A stretch of DNA of 64,000 bases from Microbacterium enclense (GTDB lineage: Bacteria; Actinomycetota; Actinomycetes; Actinomycetales; Microbacteriaceae). Below the pieces are notes generated by a model. The model saw nothing but the letters and a program-made list of their open reading frames with translations. It did no database searches and had not been told where the DNA came from. The translations under genes and the position numbers were made by a program. Shown piece after piece: positions 33,708 to 42,533 of the stretch; the first letter of the stretch is position 1; each line of letters begins with the position of its first letter. The DNA is taken from NCBI GenBank assembly GCA_038182865.1, contig CP116226.1, forward strand, positions 3,906,001 through 3,970,000. The letters are read 5' to 3'.

Positions 33708-35231
33708 TCAGATCTGTCGGTTCGTTCCGTCGCCGTCGTTCGCGAGCCATGTCCTCACCGCGTCGGCGAACCGGTCGCCGCGATCGGAGTACGACGCGAA
33801 CTGATCGAAGGATGCCGCCGCGGGGGCGAGGAGCACGGTGTCCCCGTCCTGGGCCACATCCGCCGCCAGTTCGACGACGCGTGTCATGACGTCTTCAGTC
33901 TCGGTGTGGTCGACCTCGAACACCGGCACCTCGGGCGCGTGTCGCTCGAACGCCGCCACGACGGCGGCCCGGTCGGTGCCGATCACGATCGCGGCCCGGG
34001 CGCGGATGCCGCGCGAGCGCACGAGGTCGCTGAGATCGACGCCCTTGAGCAGACCGCCGACGACCCAGACCGCCCCGGGGTAGGCCGCGAGCGATGACGC
34101 CGCTGCGTGCGGATTGGTCGCCTTGGAGTCGTCGACCCAGGTGACGCCCGCGTGCGCGGCGACCACCTGGATGCGGTGCGGATCCAGCCGGAAGCGTTCC
34201 AGGGCATCGTGGATGTCAGCCGGCGAGACGCGGAGCGACCGAGCCAGCGCACTCGCGGCGAGGATGTTGGCCACGACGTGCGGGGCGGCGAGGCCCCTTT
34301 CGGCCAGGTCGGCGACGGTGGTCAGTTCGAGCGCCGAGGTGGCGCGCTCCTCGAGGAAGGCGCGGTCGACCAGGATTCCGTCGACCACACCGAGATCGCT
34401 CGGTCCGGGTACTCCCAGGTCGAAGCCGATGGCGCGCGCACCCTCCTCGACCTCGGCATCCTCCACCATCCGCCGCGTGGCGAGGTCGGCCTTGTTGTAG
34501 ACGCACGCGACACGGGTGCGCGCGTACACGCCCGCTTTCGCGTCGCGGTAGGCATCGGCGCTGCCGTGCCACTCGAGGTGGTCGTCGGCGAGGTTCAGGC
34601 ACACGGACGCGTGCGGCGACAGCGCGTGCGGGCCCGCCTGTCGGTTGAGGTACCAGAGCTGGTGGCTCGAGAGTTCGACCACGAGGGCATCGAAGCCGCT
34701 CGGATCGCGGACGGCGTCGAGCACCGGGGTGCCGATGTTGCCGACCGGGACCGCGCGCAGGCCACCCGCCACGAGCATCTCCGCGGTCAGGCGGGTCGTC
34801 GTCGTCTTGCCATTGGTCCCCGTGATGAGGATCCAGTCCGCCGGCGAACCGTCGGGGCGCACGACTTTGTCGCGCACACGCCAGGCGAGCTCGACGTCTC
34901 CCCACAGCGGGATCTGTTCCTCCACCGCCCAGCGGATGACCGGGTGGGATGGCGGGAAGCCCGGCGACGCCAGCACGACCTCCGGGGCGAACTCGACCAG
35001 TTCGGCCGGAGGCTCCGTCAACGGTCCGACGTGCAGCCGTGCCCCGATGACGGGCAGCAGACGCGCGTACTCCTCATCGGCCTTCTCCGTCACGACGAGG
35101 ACGTCGGCTCCCAGTTCGGCGAGGGTGTCGGCGGCCGAGAACCCGGTGATCGACAGGCCCAGCACCGCGACGCGCAGGCCCTTCCAGTCGGCGTACCAGC
35201 TGGTGAGGGATGCCATTCGTTCGGGGGTCAT
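33708..35231 (-). CDS. murD: UDP-MurNAc-L-Ala-D-Glu ligase
   Basis: MurD adds D-glutamate, the second stem-peptide residue. The 507-residue protein has LRVAVLGLSITGFSAADTL near the N-terminus, the ATP loop ITGTNGKTTTTRL, VGNIGTPVLDAV, ELSSHQLWYL, NLADDHLEWHG and VDDSKATNPHAA. These are the family's motifs in order. ATG 35231 overlaps the mraY stop as ATGA; an in-frame ATG at 35216 is an alternative start. It is coupled to mraY upstream and followed 5 nt later by ftsW. Confidence 0.96.
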   Translation of the reverse strand: MTPERMASLTSWYADWKGLRVAVLGLSITGFSAADTLAELGADVLVVTEKADEEYARLLPVIGARLHVGPLTEPPAELVEFAPEVVLASPGFPPSHPVIRWAVEEQIPLWGDVELAWRVRDKVVRPDGSPADWILITGTNGKTTTTRLTAEMLVAGGLRAVPVGNIGTPVLDAVRDPSGFDALVVELSSHQLWYLNRQAGPHALSPHASVCLNLADDHLEWHGSADAYRDAKAGVYARTRVACVYNKADLATRRMVEDAEVEEGARAIGFDLGVPGPSDLGVVDGILVDRAFLEERATSALELTTVADLAERGLAAPHVVANILAASALARSLRVSPADIHDALERFRLDPHRIQVVAAHAGVTWVDDSKATNPHAAASSLAAYPGAVWVVGGLLKGVDLSDLVRSRGIRARAAIVIGTDRAAVVAAFERHAPEVPVFEVDHTETEDVMTRVVELAADVAQDGDTVLLAPAAASFDQFASYSDRGDRFADAVRTWLANDGDGTNRQI

Positions 35232-36334
35232 ACGCGGGAGAGCCATTCGACGTAGAAGAAGCCGACGCCGGAGACCGCGAGCAGGCCCGCGATGATCCAC
35301 ATGCGCACGACGATGGTGACCTCGGGCCACCCCCGCATCTCGAGGTGATGGTGGAGGGGACTCATGAGGAACAGGCGCTTACCGCGCGTGATCTTGAAGT
35401 AGGCGCGCTGCAGGATGACGGAGCCCGACGCGATCACGTAGACACCCGCGATCAGGATGAGCAGCAGCTCGGTGCGGGTGAGGATCGCCATGGCCGCCAC
35501 GACACCGCCGATGGCCATCGAGCCGCAGTCGCCCATGAAGACCTTCGCCTTCGGGGCGTTCCACCAGAGGAAGCCGACGAGCGCCCCGACGAAGGAGGCG
35601 GAGACGATGGCGAGGTCGAACGGATCGCGCACCGCGTAGCATCCCGCCTGCACCGTCGGGTCGAGGACGTCGGCACACATCTGCTTGTTCTGCCAGAAGG
35701 CCATGAGGCTGTAGACGCCGATGACGAAGATCCCCGAGCCCGCGGCGAGACCGTCGAGCCCGTCGGCGACGTTGACCGAATTGGATGCCGCGGTCCCGAT
35801 CAGCGAGATCCAGGCGAGGTAGAGCAGCCAGCCGAGGATCGGACCGAGAGCGAAGAGGGAAAGGACCTGGATGTCGCGGAAGATCGAGATGTACCCCGAC
35901 GCCGGCGTCTGTCCGAACGCGTTCGGGAAGTTCAGCGCGACGATGGCGAAGGGCACCGTCACGATGATCTGACCCGCGATCTTTCGCCATCCCGACAGAC
36001 CGAGACTGTTCTGCAGCCTCACCTTCATGTAGTCGTCGATGAACCCGACGACACCGAAGCCGAGCATGAGCCAGAGCACGAGGAGACCCGAGATCGTCGG
36101 CGGGTTGTTGCCGGCGTACGAGCCGATGAAGTAGCCGATGATCGTGCCGAAGATGAAGATCGTGCCGCCCATGGTGGGCGTGCCGCGCTTGGCTCCGTGC
36201 GAAGGGTTGTGCACGTTCTCGGGCGTGCGGATGACCTGACCCCAGCCCCACCGCCGGAACCATCGAAGGAACACCGGTGTGAGGAACAGGGTGAAGGCGA
36301 GCGAGATCCCCGCCGACGTCAGTAGTGATCTCAC
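35228..36334 (-). CDS. mraY: Phospho-MurNAc-pentapeptide translocase
   Basis: MraY transfers phospho-MurNAc-pentapeptide to undecaprenyl phosphate to form lipid I. The 368-residue protein has ten transmembrane helices. It carries the catalytic DDYMK segment, TAASNSVNVADGLDGLAAG, FMGDCGSMAIGG and the substrate loop SPLHHHLEMRGWPE. HGAKRGTPTMGG at the N-terminal loop is also diagnostic. GTG 36334 overlaps the murF stop as GTGA, and its own stop overlaps murD, so the three are translated in a coupled way. Confidence 0.97.
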   Translation of the reverse strand: MRSLLTSAGISLAFTLFLTPVFLRWFRRWGWGQVIRTPENVHNPSHGAKRGTPTMGGTIFIFGTIIGYFIGSYAGNNPPTISGLLVLWLMLGFGVVGFIDDYMKVRLQNSLGLSGWRKIAGQIIVTVPFAIVALNFPNAFGQTPASGYISIFRDIQVLSLFALGPILGWLLYLAWISLIGTAASNSVNVADGLDGLAAGSGIFVIGVYSLMAFWQNKQMCADVLDPTVQAGCYAVRDPFDLAIVSASFVGALVGFLWWNAPKAKVFMGDCGSMAIGGVVAAMAILTRTELLLILIAGVYVIASGSVILQRAYFKITRGKRLFLMSPLHHHLEMRGWPEVTIVVRMWIIAGLLAVSGVGFFYVEWLSRV

Positions 36335-37743
36335 GCGAACAACTCTCCCAGACGGTCGCCGAGGAACCGCAGTCCCGCCGAGTTCGAAGACTTCACGAGG
36401 ACGCGGTCTCCGTCGCGCAGTTCGGTGGAGAGGTAGTCGTACGCGGCGTCGGCGTCGGCGAAGAAGACCGCCTCGCCGTCCCACGAACCCTGCGCGATCG
36501 CTTCGAGGTACATGCGTCGCGCCTCGGGGCCGATCACGACGATGCGCTGGATACGCAGCCGGACGGCGAGAAGACCGACGCGGTCATGCTCTTCGTCGGC
36601 GTACTCGCCGAGCTCGCTCATCGCGCCGAGGACGGCGACCGTGCGCTCCCCCGGTCCCGTGATCTGGGCGAGGGTGCGCAGAGCCGCGGCCATGGAGTCG
36701 GGGCTGGCGTTGTAGGCGTCGTTGATGATCCGCACCCGATCCGAACCCAGCGGCTGCATGCGCCACCTCTCGGCGATCTCGACCGTCTCCAGCCGCGCGA
36801 CGGCCTCGGCCGGCGCGACGCCGAGGGCGACGGCGGCGGTCAGGGCGGCGAGGGCGTTCATCACGTGGTGCTCGCCGAGCACCCGCAGGGTGAGGGTGAA
36901 GGGCTCGCCGTCGACCAGGAGATCGGCGCGGGTCCCGGATGCCGAGACCTCGACGTCGACCGCACGCACCTGCGCGCGATCGCTCCGACCGAACCACCGC
37001 ACGTCCTGCCCGCGCTCGCGCGCGATCGGCTCCATCGCCGCCACGCGGGGATCGTCGGCGTTCAGCACGGCGAGACCGCCCTCACGCGTGGCGCGCACGA
37101 GCTCGCTCTTGGCGTGGAAGGTGGATTCGATGCCGCCGAAACCTCCAGCGTGCGCCATCCCGACCATGAGGACCACGCCGATGTCGGGGGTCACCAGCCC
37201 GGCCAGGTGGGCGATGGCTCCGGGCGCGCTCGCGCCGAACTCGCTCACGAGGAAACGGGTGTCTTCGGTGACGCGCAGCATGGTCAGCGGAGCACCGACC
37301 TCGTTGTTGAACGACGCGCGGGGTGCCACCGTCTCCCCCTCATCGGCGAGGATGCGCGCGAGCAGGTTCTTGGTGGTCGTCTTGCCGTTGGAGCCGGTGA
37401 TGCCCACGACCTTGAGCTCTCCCCGGGCGCGCACGCGCGCGACGACGTCGCGGGCGAGGTCGCTGAGGGCCGCCACGACGTCGGGCACGACGATCTGACT
37501 GACGTCGTCGTCGAGTTCGCGCTCGACGATCGCGAGGGCCGCCCCCCGCTCCACGGCGGTGCCGACGAAGAGGTGTCCGTCCGTCGTCTCGCCGGGCTTG
37601 GCGACGAAGATTCCGCCGGGCTCGATGAGGCGCGAGTCGGTGTCGACCAGACCGTCGACGAGGGTGTCGGAGGTGTCGTTCCCGCGGACGACGAGGCGCC
37701 CGCCGACGACGCCGGCGAGATGGGAGAGGCTCGTGGAGATCAT
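36331..37743 (-). CDS. murF: UDP-MurNAc-tripeptide-D-Ala-D-Ala ligase
   Basis: MurF adds D-Ala-D-Ala to complete the UDP-MurNAc-pentapeptide. The 470-residue protein has an N-terminal MurF-specific substrate domain (DTDSRLIEPGGIFVA), the ATP loop VGITGSNGKTTTKNLLA, SFNNEVGAPLTML and LVSEFGASAPGAIAHL. INDAYNASPDSM and AVLGAMSELGEY follow. It lies directly after ftsI, where murE would be expected. ATG 37743 is chosen by family alignment, though its ribosome-binding site is poor; an in-frame ATG is at 37773. Confidence 0.95.
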   Translation of the reverse strand: MISTSLSHLAGVVGGRLVVRGNDTSDTLVDGLVDTDSRLIEPGGIFVAKPGETTDGHLFVGTAVERGAALAIVERELDDDVSQIVVPDVVAALSDLARDVVARVRARGELKVVGITGSNGKTTTKNLLARILADEGETVAPRASFNNEVGAPLTMLRVTEDTRFLVSEFGASAPGAIAHLAGLVTPDIGVVLMVGMAHAGGFGGIESTFHAKSELVRATREGGLAVLNADDPRVAAMEPIARERGQDVRWFGRSDRAQVRAVDVEVSASGTRADLLVDGEPFTLTLRVLGEHHVMNALAALTAAVALGVAPAEAVARLETVEIAERWRMQPLGSDRVRIINDAYNASPDSMAAALRTLAQITGPGERTVAVLGAMSELGEYADEEHDRVGLLAVRLRIQRIVVIGPEARRMYLEAIAQGSWDGEAVFFADADAAYDYLSTELRDGDRVLVKSSNSAGLRFLGDRLGELFA

Positions 37744-37807
37744 TGCTGTGCGGACGCCCTTTCCGTGTCGCATTCGTTACCGAGACGAGACCGGCGTCGG
37801 CGGTGTC

Positions 37808-39604
37808 TCAGCCGAACTTGGGCAGTTCGGGGGTCGTGGTTCCCGACGGGATCACGCGATAGGTCTTGAGAACCTGCGTGAGAGCCTTCTGGAACGCGGG
37901 GGCGGTGGCCGCCGACGATTTTACCGTCCGCGGCTCGTCGAGATTGACCTCGACGACGTACTGCGGGTCGTCGGCCGGGGCGAAACCGATCATGGTGGTG
38001 AAGTAGGCGTCGCCCTTGTAGGCGCCGGTGTCGGGGTCGGTCTTCTCACCGGTACCCGTCTTGATCGCCACCCGGTAGCCCGGGATCTCGACCTGCTTCG
38101 CGAGCGTCCCCTGTGTGGCAACGTTCTCCAGCATGAGCGACACCTTGCGTGCGGCATCCTCGGAAACCACGCGCGTGCCCTGCGTGTCGGGAACGTCGGT
38201 GACGGTGCCGTCAGCCGCGGTGCAGCCCTCGACGATGGACAGCGGCATCCGCACTCCGCCGTTCGCGATGGTCTGGTACGCCCCGGCGAGCTGGGGCACC
38301 GTGACCGAGATGCCCTGACCGAAGGTGGTGTTGTAGAAGGTCTGCTTGTCCCACTGCGAAGGGTCGCGCATGATGCCCGACGACTCCCCCGGGAAGTTGA
38401 CCGCCGTCTGCTGGGTGAGCCCGAACTTCTCCAGGTAGGAGACGCGGGTGTCGAGCGGGATCATCTCTCCGAACTTCGAGATGCCGACGTTCGAGGAGTC
38501 GATCAGCACACCCGTGAGCGTGTAATTGTTCGCGCCGTGCGAGAACGAGTCAGACACGCGGGCCTCACCGCCGAGGGTCTCACTGCCCGAGGCGGTGACC
38601 GTCGTGTCCGAGGTGAACGAACCCGAATCCAACCCGATGGCCGCGGTGATCGCCTTCATCGTCGATCCGGGCTCGTTCGGATCCCCGAACGCCGCGCTCC
38701 CCCGATCGGCGACCGGGCTGGACGCCGGGTCGTTGGGGTCGACCGTCGGGTACTCCGCCAGAGCGCGGACCTTTCCGGTCTTCGCCTCCACGACCGTGAT
38801 GGTGCCGCGCAGCGATCCGGTGTTCTGTACCTGCTCGGCGATCAGCTGGCTCATGTACCACTGGAGGTCGCGGTCGATCGTGAGCTTGAGGGTCCCGCCG
38901 TCGACGGCGGGCTCGGTCTCGACCTCGGTGCCCGGGAGCACGGTTCCGTCGCGTCCCTGCTGGTAGACGACCTTGCCGTTGGTCGACGCGAGGCAGGCGT
39001 TGTCGGCGGACTCCAGGCCGGCGAGCGGCTCACCGTCGCTGCCGACGAAACCGATCAGGTTGCCGGCGACGGCGCCGTCGGGGTACACCCGGCCGGCCTG
39101 CGGCGGGAAGCTGAGGAACGGCAGGCCCAGGTCCGCGAGCGCACGGTACTGCTCCGTCGAGACGTTCTTGGTGACCGAGGCCCACTGGGACTTCGGGTTC
39201 GCCTCGTGGGCGTCTGTGACGATCTTCTCGACGTCGGACGCGTTCTGGCCCGTGATGGCCGCGATCTGTGCAGCGATCTCCGTCCACGTCTGCGTGACCT
39301 TCACGCCGCCGTCTTCGGTGCGCTCGGTCAGGCCCTGGACGGCGAGACTCGGATCGATGTCGACGTCGTACCGGTGGACGCTGGATGCCAGCGTCACGCC
39401 GTTCTCATCGACGATCGACCCGCGTGAGCCATAGATCGTGCGGGAGTCCTGCAGGCCCATGGCGAGCGAGTCGTCCACGTGCTCCCGCGCGTTGACGACC
39501 TGGATGTCGACGAGCCGGACCACGAACGCGATGAGGACGATGAGAACGATGCCCAGCGCGAGCACCGTTCGACGCCGGGGCGAGCGAGAGAGGGAGGTCG
39601 TCAT
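37808..39604 (-). CDS. ftsI: Septal transpeptidase FtsI (PBP3-like)
   Basis: FtsI is the class B penicillin-binding protein that cross-links septal peptidoglycan. The 598-residue protein has a short cytoplasmic tail, one transmembrane helix (about 13-33), the pedestal domain with RGSIVDENG, and the transpeptidase domain. The active-site motifs are STMK (314-317, nucleophile S314), SSN (370-372) and KTG (about residue 523). It has no PASTA domains. ATG 39604 lies 4 nt after the ftsL stop. Confidence 0.95.
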   Translation of the reverse strand: MTTSLSRSPRRRTVLALGIVLIVLIAFVVRLVDIQVVNAREHVDDSLAMGLQDSRTIYGSRGSIVDENGVTLASSVHRYDVDIDPSLAVQGLTERTEDGGVKVTQTWTEIAAQIAAITGQNASDVEKIVTDAHEANPKSQWASVTKNVSTEQYRALADLGLPFLSFPPQAGRVYPDGAVAGNLIGFVGSDGEPLAGLESADNACLASTNGKVVYQQGRDGTVLPGTEVETEPAVDGGTLKLTIDRDLQWYMSQLIAEQVQNTGSLRGTITVVEAKTGKVRALAEYPTVDPNDPASSPVADRGSAAFGDPNEPGSTMKAITAAIGLDSGSFTSDTTVTASGSETLGGEARVSDSFSHGANNYTLTGVLIDSSNVGISKFGEMIPLDTRVSYLEKFGLTQQTAVNFPGESSGIMRDPSQWDKQTFYNTTFGQGISVTVPQLAGAYQTIANGGVRMPLSIVEGCTAADGTVTDVPDTQGTRVVSEDAARKVSLMLENVATQGTLAKQVEIPGYRVAIKTGTGEKTDPDTGAYKGDAYFTTMIGFAPADDPQYVVEVNLDEPRTVKSSAATAPAFQKALTQVLKTYRVIPSGTTTPELPKFG

Positions 39605-39608
39605 GGGC

Positions 39609-40280
39609 TTATCGTGTCGCGGGCGTCGGCAGACCGTCGCTGATCGGCGGGGGTGTCGCGGATCCGGCCGGCGGAGTCGTCGCGTCGGGAGTCGTCGCGT
39701 CGGGAGTCGTCGCGTCGGGAGTCGTGCCTGCCGTCGCGTCTGTCGCCGAGGCGGGCGGCGTGGCCGCGGGCTCGGCGGGCGTCTGCGGCTTGGTCGCCAG
39801 CGGCACGCCGGAGATCAAAGCGTTGCGAACCGACCCGCGGCCGAGGGCGTCGACCGACGACACGCCTTCGGCGGGCTGCCCCGAACCGATGACGGCTCCG
39901 TCGCTCAGGCGGAGGTAGGTGGGCGATTCGTCGATCACCATGCCGAGGGCGGCAGCGTTCGCGGCGAGGTACTGCGGGGAGCTGAGCCCGGCCACCTCGT
40001 CGTACAGGATCTGCTTCTGATACGTCAGGTCACGTTGCTGCTGGGTCAGCGAGGAGATCTCGAACGAGCTCTGCGTGGTGAGGATCGACAGCCCCATCTG
40101 CACGAGCGCGATGAGCACCGCCCCGGCTACCGCGATCACGCCGAACGCGCGGCGCGGCACCCGGCGACGCGCGGGTGTCGGAACGGCCTGCAGGCGGCGG
40201 GGCTCGCGGATCGGTGCGGGGAAGTCGGGTTCGAAATCGGTCGGGACAGCCCGGAGATCGATGGCCTGGGGTGCACTCAT
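39609..40280 (-). CDS. ftsL: FtsL-like bitopic division protein with Thr/Ala/Pro tail
   Basis: The position between rsmH and ftsI, and the topology, identify this as the FtsL equivalent. A basic cytoplasmic N-terminus is followed by one transmembrane helix (about 45-67) and a leucine-zipper-like coiled coil (SSLTQQQRDLTYQKQILYDEVAGLSSP, about 75-101, split in heptads). The AANAAALGMVIDESPTYLRLSDG region follows. At 223 residues it is about twice the usual FtsL length, because of a low-complexity Ala/Thr/Pro tail of about 75 residues with DATTP repeats. ATG 40280 overlaps the rsmH stop (ATGA). Confidence 0.82.
   Translation of the reverse strand: MSAPQAIDLRAVPTDFEPDFPAPIREPRRLQAVPTPARRRVPRRAFGVIAVAGAVLIALVQMGLSILTTQSSFEISSLTQQQRDLTYQKQILYDEVAGLSSPQYLAANAAALGMVIDESPTYLRLSDGAVIGSGQPAEGVSSVDALGRGSVRNALISGVPLATKPQTPAEPAATPPASATDATAGTTPDATTPDATTPDATTPPAGSATPPPISDGLPTPATR
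39676..39720. repeat. Three perfect 15-bp tandem repeats in the ftsL tail
   Basis: Three identical 15-bp units (39676-39690, 39691-39705, 39706-39720) encode a TTPDA pentapeptide repeat in the extracytoplasmic tail. The perfect identity suggests recent slippage and likely length variation among strains. Confidence 0.9.
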
Positions 40281-41230
40281 GCGTCCTCCTGGGTTCGCTC
40301 GGCCGCGCGCAGCCGCACGGGCGTCGCGCGGGGGTTGGCGGCGCGTTCCGCGTCGCTGGCGAGCTCGGCGCCGCGGACGAGCAGCCGGAACTTCGGCGCG
40401 TGTTCGGGCAGCTCCACCGGGAGCCCCCGGGGAGCGGTGGATGCCGTGGCCTCGGCGAACACGCGCTTGACGAGACGGTCCTCCAGCGACTGGTACGACA
40501 GCACGACGATGCGTCCGCCGACGCCCAGCACCTTCAGCGCCGCCGGGATCGTGCGCTCGAGCACCGAGAGCTCGGCGTTGACTTCGATACGCAGCGCCTG
40601 GAACACGCGCTTCGCCGGATGACGCTCGCGCAAGACGGCGGCCGGCGTCGCGGCCTGCAGCACGTCGACGAGCTGACCCGACCGTTCCAGCGGAGCTTCC
40701 GCGCGAGCGGCGATGATGGCGCGCGCATAGCGGCCGGCGAGCTTCTCCTCGCCGTAGCGCTCGAAGATGCGCCGCAGGTCGCCCTCGCCGTAGGTGGCGA
40801 GCACCTCGGCGGCGGTGACACCCGTTGTCTGGTCCATCCGCATGTCGAGGGGGGCGTCCTGGGCGTATGCGAAGCCGCGAGAGGCCTCGTCGAGCTGCAA
40901 CGAGGACACTCCGAGGTCGAACAGGATGCCGTCGACCTTCCCCACACCCGCGGATGCCACGGCCTCGGCGATCCCGTCATAGACGGTGTGCACGAGGGTC
41001 ACGCGATCCCCGAAACGCGCGAGGCGCTCCCCCGCGATCCGCAGGGCGTCGGTGTCACGGTCGAGACCGAATAGGCGCGCGGTCGGGAAGCGCTCGAGGA
41101 ACGCCTCGGAGTGCCCGCCCATGCCGAGCGTCCCGTCGACGAAGACGGCATCCGGTCGTTCGAGGGCCGGAGCGAGCAGCTCGGCGCAGCGCTCGAGCAG
41201 CACGGGGGTGTGGATGTCGCGGATGTCCAT
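40277..41230 (-). CDS. rsmH: 16S rRNA (cytosine1402-N4)-methyltransferase
   Basis: RsmH (MraW) methylates C1402 of 16S rRNA with S-adenosylmethionine. The 317-residue protein shows HTPVLLERCAELL, VDGTLGMGGHSEAFLERFP (SAM loop), GLDRDTDAL and the GILFDLGVSSLQLDEASRGFAY segment (split here). RVFQALRIEVNAEL and GGRIVVLSYQSLEDR follow. It is the second gene of the dcw cluster, 96 bp after mraZ, and is coupled to ftsL through an ATGA overlap. Confidence 0.97.
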   Translation of the reverse strand: MDIRDIHTPVLLERCAELLAPALERPDAVFVDGTLGMGGHSEAFLERFPTARLFGLDRDTDALRIAGERLARFGDRVTLVHTVYDGIAEAVASAGVGKVDGILFDLGVSSLQLDEASRGFAYAQDAPLDMRMDQTTGVTAAEVLATYGEGDLRRIFERYGEEKLAGRYARAIIAARAEAPLERSGQLVDVLQAATPAAVLRERHPAKRVFQALRIEVNAELSVLERTIPAALKVLGVGGRIVVLSYQSLEDRLVKRVFAEATASTAPRGLPVELPEHAPKFRLLVRGAELASDAERAANPRATPVRLRAAERTQEDA

Positions 41231-41326
41231 GATGTCGGAGCCGCTCCTCGGCTCTGATCCCCATCCGCATCGACCTGGCGCCGGGGAAGTGCGTCAGGGC
41301 ATGCGGCTGGGAGTCACAGCCGAGGA

Positions 41327-41758
41327 TCAGAACAGTCCCGGGATCACCTCCTGCTCCATCTCGGCGTACGTCTCTTCGTTGCTCTCGGCGTAGGAGTTCC
41401 ACGCCTCCGCATCCCAGATCTCGGCGTGGGCGCCCACACCGGTGACGACGAGCTCTCGCCCGAGTCCGGCATAGGTGCGCAGCGCCGGGGGAACGGTGAT
41501 GCGGTTCTGGCTGTCGGGCTTCTCAGCGCTGGCCCCCGAGAGGAACATGCGCAGGAAGTCGCGAGCCTGCTTGTTGCTGAGCGGCGCCTCGCGGATCCGC
41601 TCGTGCACGCGCTCGAACTCCTCGGTGCTGAACACGTAGAGGCAGCGGTCCTGCCCCCGGGTGATCACCACCCCGGCGCCGAGATCGTCACGGAACTTCG
41701 CCGGCAGGATGACCCGACCCTTGTCGTCGAGCTTGGGGGTGTGCGTACCGAGCAGCAT
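41327..41758 (-). CDS. mraZ: Transcriptional regulator MraZ
   Basis: MraZ is an AbrB-fold DNA-binding protein that controls the dcw operon by binding repeats before its own gene. The 143-residue form has the two family repeats, beginning with LLGTHTPKLDDKGRVILPAKFR and, later, DSQNRITVPPALRTYAGL. ATG 41758 gives the usual family N-terminus (MLLGTH). GTG 41770, four codons earlier, lies close to AAGGGGG and cannot be excluded. Three clear MraZ boxes lie 36-65 bp upstream. Confidence 0.96.
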   Translation of the reverse strand: MLLGTHTPKLDDKGRVILPAKFRDDLGAGVVITRGQDRCLYVFSTEEFERVHERIREAPLSNKQARDFLRMFLSGASAEKPDSQNRITVPPALRTYAGLGRELVVTGVGAHAEIWDAEAWNSYAESNEETYAEMEQEVIPGLF

Positions 41759-41793
41759 TCGGGTGTCCACCCCCTTCGTCCGGCCTGCGAAGT

Positions 41794-41823
41794 TTTCCCC
41801 ACTTTACTCCACTACCCTCCACT
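41794..41823 (-). promoter_or_regulatory. Three MraZ boxes upstream of mraZ
   Basis: On the minus strand, three abutting 10-bp direct repeats each start AGTGG: AGTGGAGGGT, AGTGGAGTAA, AGTGGGGAAA. A GTGG-type core repeated at 10-bp spacing is the published form of the MraZ operator, so autoregulation of the dcw cluster is expected. Confidence 0.85.
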
Positions 41824-42041
41824 TAGCTATCGATTGCGCCCCTCTTCTGGGCGAACTCTCCCCTCGTGTACAGTCCGCTCGCGCTGCGGCGGCGTGGGGA
41901 AGACCGCGAGACGGCGCGGAACAGCGCGGTTCACCGGGCCGGGATCACGATTCGACGAGTCCGGTGGAGGGAAAGGGAGGACGTCTCGCCCGGGTGGTTC
42001 TCCCCCGCGCGGTCGCGCGGATCTCCTCCCGGGCACACGAA

Positions 42042-42071
42042 AAAGCACCGGCTCCGAAGAGCCGGTGCTTT
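42042..42071 (-). terminator. Terminator of the DUF3040 gene
   Basis: A 13-bp stem (42042-42054 with 42059-42071) has a CGAA loop. On the minus strand it is followed by a short T run (TTCG), and it lies 17 bp past the DUF3040 stop. The 265 bp from 41824 to 42088 hold only this hairpin and the mraZ promoter region. Confidence 0.88.
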
Positions 42072-42088
42072 GCAGGATGTGTGCGGTT

Positions 42089-42469
42089 CTAGCGTTCCTC
42101 GTTGCGACGATCCCAGCGGTCGTTCATGCGGTCCATGAACGAGGCACCGGACGCACGAGGCGCTCGGGGGGAACTCGCCGCGGGAGCTGCCCGGTGCGAC
42201 CCCTTCATCGGAGTGACCGCGAGGACGACGCCGCCGACCATCAGCAGGAACCCGACGACACCGATCGCGATGCCGAGGAACCCGGTGTTGAAGCCGATCG
42301 ACACTCCCGCCACCAGGGCACCGAGACCGGCCAGCACGAGGATGGAGCCGTAGACGATGTTGCGATAGCTGAGGGCGCGCCCGGGAGCAGTGACGACGTC
42401 GGCGTCGTGGCTCATGAGATGGCGTTCCATCTCGTCTAGCAGACGCTGCTCCTGTTCGGAGAGTGGCAT
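42089..42469 (-). CDS. DUF3040 membrane protein
   Basis: This 126-residue actinobacterial DUF3040 protein begins with the signature MPLSEQEQRLLDEMERHL. It continues to two transmembrane helices (about 37-58 and 62-84) and a polar tail rich in Arg, Asp and Asn. AGAGGGGG lies just upstream of ATG 42469. As I recall, a DUF3040 gene also sits next to mraZ in M. tuberculosis (Rv2169c). The function is unknown; the division-cluster location hints at an envelope role. Confidence 0.88.
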   Translation of the reverse strand: MPLSEQEQRLLDEMERHLMSHDADVVTAPGRALSYRNIVYGSILVLAGLGALVAGVSIGFNTGFLGIAIGVVGFLLMVGGVVLAVTPMKGSHRAAPAASSPRAPRASGASFMDRMNDRWDRRNEER

Positions 42470-42521
42470 GCATCCCCCTCTGTTGCTAAGTACGGACGAT
42501 TCTACGCGGGGCGTGGATCAC

Positions 42522-42527
42522 TAGGCT
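42522..42527 (+). promoter_or_regulatory. Candidate -10 element of the polyprenyl synthase gene
   Basis: TAGGCT ends 6 nt before GTG 42534 and no ribosome-binding site is present, so the message is probably leaderless. Confidence 0.5.
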
Positions 42528-42533
42528 AGGCCC

